Shown here: positions 21,953-22,779 of the stretch, piece by piece
How positions within the stretch are numbered: position 1 is the first letter of the stretch
How the letters are laid out: each line of letters begins with the position of its first letter
Origin: Woeseia sp.
Lineage (GTDB): Bacteria > Pseudomonadota > Gammaproteobacteria > Steroidobacterales > Woeseiaceae
Direction of reading: 5' to 3'
Assembly (NCBI GenBank): GCA_018701055.1
Contig: JABIUH010000295.1
Span: 1-22,779, forward strand
DNA: 22,779 nt
Position numbers and translations under genes: made by a program
Notes under the pieces: generated by a model
Seen by the model: only the letters and a program-made list of their open reading frames with translations
Told to the model about the DNA's origin: nothing
Database searches by the model: none

Positions 21953-22779
21953 ATGCAAAAAGTACGCTCTAAAAGATTTTCGCCCGCCCGCCGTATATTG
22001 CGTTGGCTCACGCTACTTGCTGGGCTGGGCACAATGACTGTTATCAGTGTTACCTCTGGTGTGATCGGCGCATATTCCTACGTCGCACCAAGCTTGCCGC
22101 AAGCAAAAACCATTAAGGAAATACCGCTGCAAATCCCGTTGCGGATTTTCAGTCGAGACGGACGGCTTATTGAGGAAGTTGGAGAACGGCGACGTTTTTT
22201 GGTCGATTACGACGATCTACCGTCCTACGTTGTAGATGCCTTTATCGCAGCTGAAGATGATCGATTTTTTGAACATCCGGGCATCGACTATCAAGGTATT
22301 CTTCGCGCCGGCTTTCAATTGGTCAGCACAGGTAAAATCAGAAGTGGTGGCAGCACCATTACGCAACAGCTTGCGCGTGACTATTTTCTTACACGTGAAG
22401 AACTATTTACTCGTAAGCTGCGTGAAGCGTTCCTAGCGTACCAGATAGAAAAAAAATTCAGCAAAGAAGAGATCATAGCGCTCTTCTTAAACAAGATGTT
22501 TTTTGGCCAACGTGCTTACGGCGTTGCTGCAGCGGCACAAGTGTTTTACGGCAAGAGTCTGCAGGACATCAATATCGCAGAAGCGGCGACCCTGGCTGGC
22601 GTACTGCCTTCACCATCTTTTTATAATCCGGTGCGCAGCCCGGAAAATGCTGCCATGCGGCGCAGCTATGTTCTAGGTCGTATGCGTGCACTGGATTTCA
22701 TTGATGCGGCGCAATTTAAAGAGGCGATGGACTACCCCGTCCAATCGAAATTACACGGCACAGCGAATGAACTCTCGGC
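21953..22779 (+). CDS. mrcA: Class A penicillin-binding protein 1A, 3' partial
   Basis: The first 275 codons of a bifunctional peptidoglycan glycosyltransferase/transpeptidase (PBP1a, also called ponA); the gene runs off the window. It has a basic cytoplasmic tail, one membrane helix (about 18-41) and then the family-51 glycosyltransferase domain. Catalytic Glu101 lies in EDDRFFEHPG, and GGSTITQQLAR is at 132-142. RKLREAF includes the second Glu159, followed by KEEIIALFLNKMFFG and RRSYVLGRM. The transpeptidase domain lies beyond the window. The ATG at 21953 has no strong ribosome site. The divergent ponA-pilMNOPQ arrangement is conserved in Pseudomonas and, as mrcA-hof, in E. coli. Confidence 0.95.
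   Translation, partial: MQKVRSKRFSPARRILRWLTLLAGLGTMTVISVTSGVIGAYSYVAPSLPQAKTIKEIPLQIPLRIFSRDGRLIEEVGERRRFLVDYDDLPSYVVDAFIAAEDDRFFEHPGIDYQGILRAGFQLVSTGKIRSGGSTITQQLARDYFLTREELFTRKLREAFLAYQIEKKFSKEEIIALFLNKMFFGQRAYGVAAAAQVFYGKSLQDINIAEAATLAGVLPSPSFYNPVRSPENAAMRRSYVLGRMRALDFIDAAQFKEAMDYPVQSKLHGTANELS

Noticed and set aside
1..22779. CRISPR array, tRNA, rRNA, insertion sequence, toxin-antitoxin or defence genes
   Set aside because: No regularly spaced repeats, no cloverleaf or rRNA-like segment, and no transposase, integrase or nuclease motifs were seen on either strand.

Overview
The window looks like a piece of the chromosome of a free-living gammaproteobacterium of moderate GC content, by eye near 50 percent. 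The evidence is gene content and order. A class A penicillin-binding protein gene lies divergent from pilMNOPQ, followed by aroK and aroB, which is the arrangement known from Pseudomonas and, with the hof genes, from E. coli. The ybbA-ybbP transporter pair lies head-to-head with tesA, and a bacterial-type ppc is present. I see no phage, plasmid, transposase, CRISPR or defence genes and no rRNA or tRNA gene. This is core-genome territory, and its unusual features are in the spacers and gene junctions.

Layout. Positions 1-3811 (+) hold the 3' part of a thioredoxin-fold protein, a YajQ-family protein and PEP carboxylase. ppc converges on a YcgN-like gene (-) with the two stop codons sharing CTAG. 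A D-2-hydroxyacid dehydrogenase (+) follows, divergent from ycgN. From 5332 to 10806 (-) come a secreted YtcJ-like amidohydrolase and then, reading in the transcribed direction, ybbA, ybbP and a NUDIX hydrolase as one tight operon. tesA (+) starts at 10805, and its ATG shares CATG with the ATG of ybbA. From 11562 to 21418 (-) runs a long same-strand block, in transcription order pilM-pilN-pilO-pilP-pilQ, aroK, aroB, dgt-like, pyrF, hemE. The window ends inside ponA/mrcA (+).

How the genes fit together. PilM to PilQ form the cytoplasmic-to-outer-membrane alignment complex and secretin of a type IV pilus. AroK and AroB are shikimate-pathway enzymes. PyrF and HemE serve pyrimidine and haem synthesis. 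PBP1a builds peptidoglycan. YbbA, YbbP and TesA form a conserved envelope-associated cluster. PEP carboxylase replenishes oxaloacetate. Many junctions are 1- to 4-nt start/stop overlaps (TGATG, TAATG, GTGA), suggesting translational coupling.

The features most worth a second look are these. (i) A GTGA-N6-TCAC palindrome sits at the spacing expected of a class II CRP/Vfr promoter upstream of pilM, next to AT-rich repeats with a 20-bp period. (ii) A perfect 23-bp-arm palindrome lies after hemE, and its 10-base core recurs upstream of pyrF, so related sequences bracket the hemE-pyrF pair. (iii) An approximately 200-bp spacer between aroK and aroB looks like a dispersed element. (iv) The ybbA and tesA start codons overlap head-to-head. 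No wholly new multi-gene system is evident.
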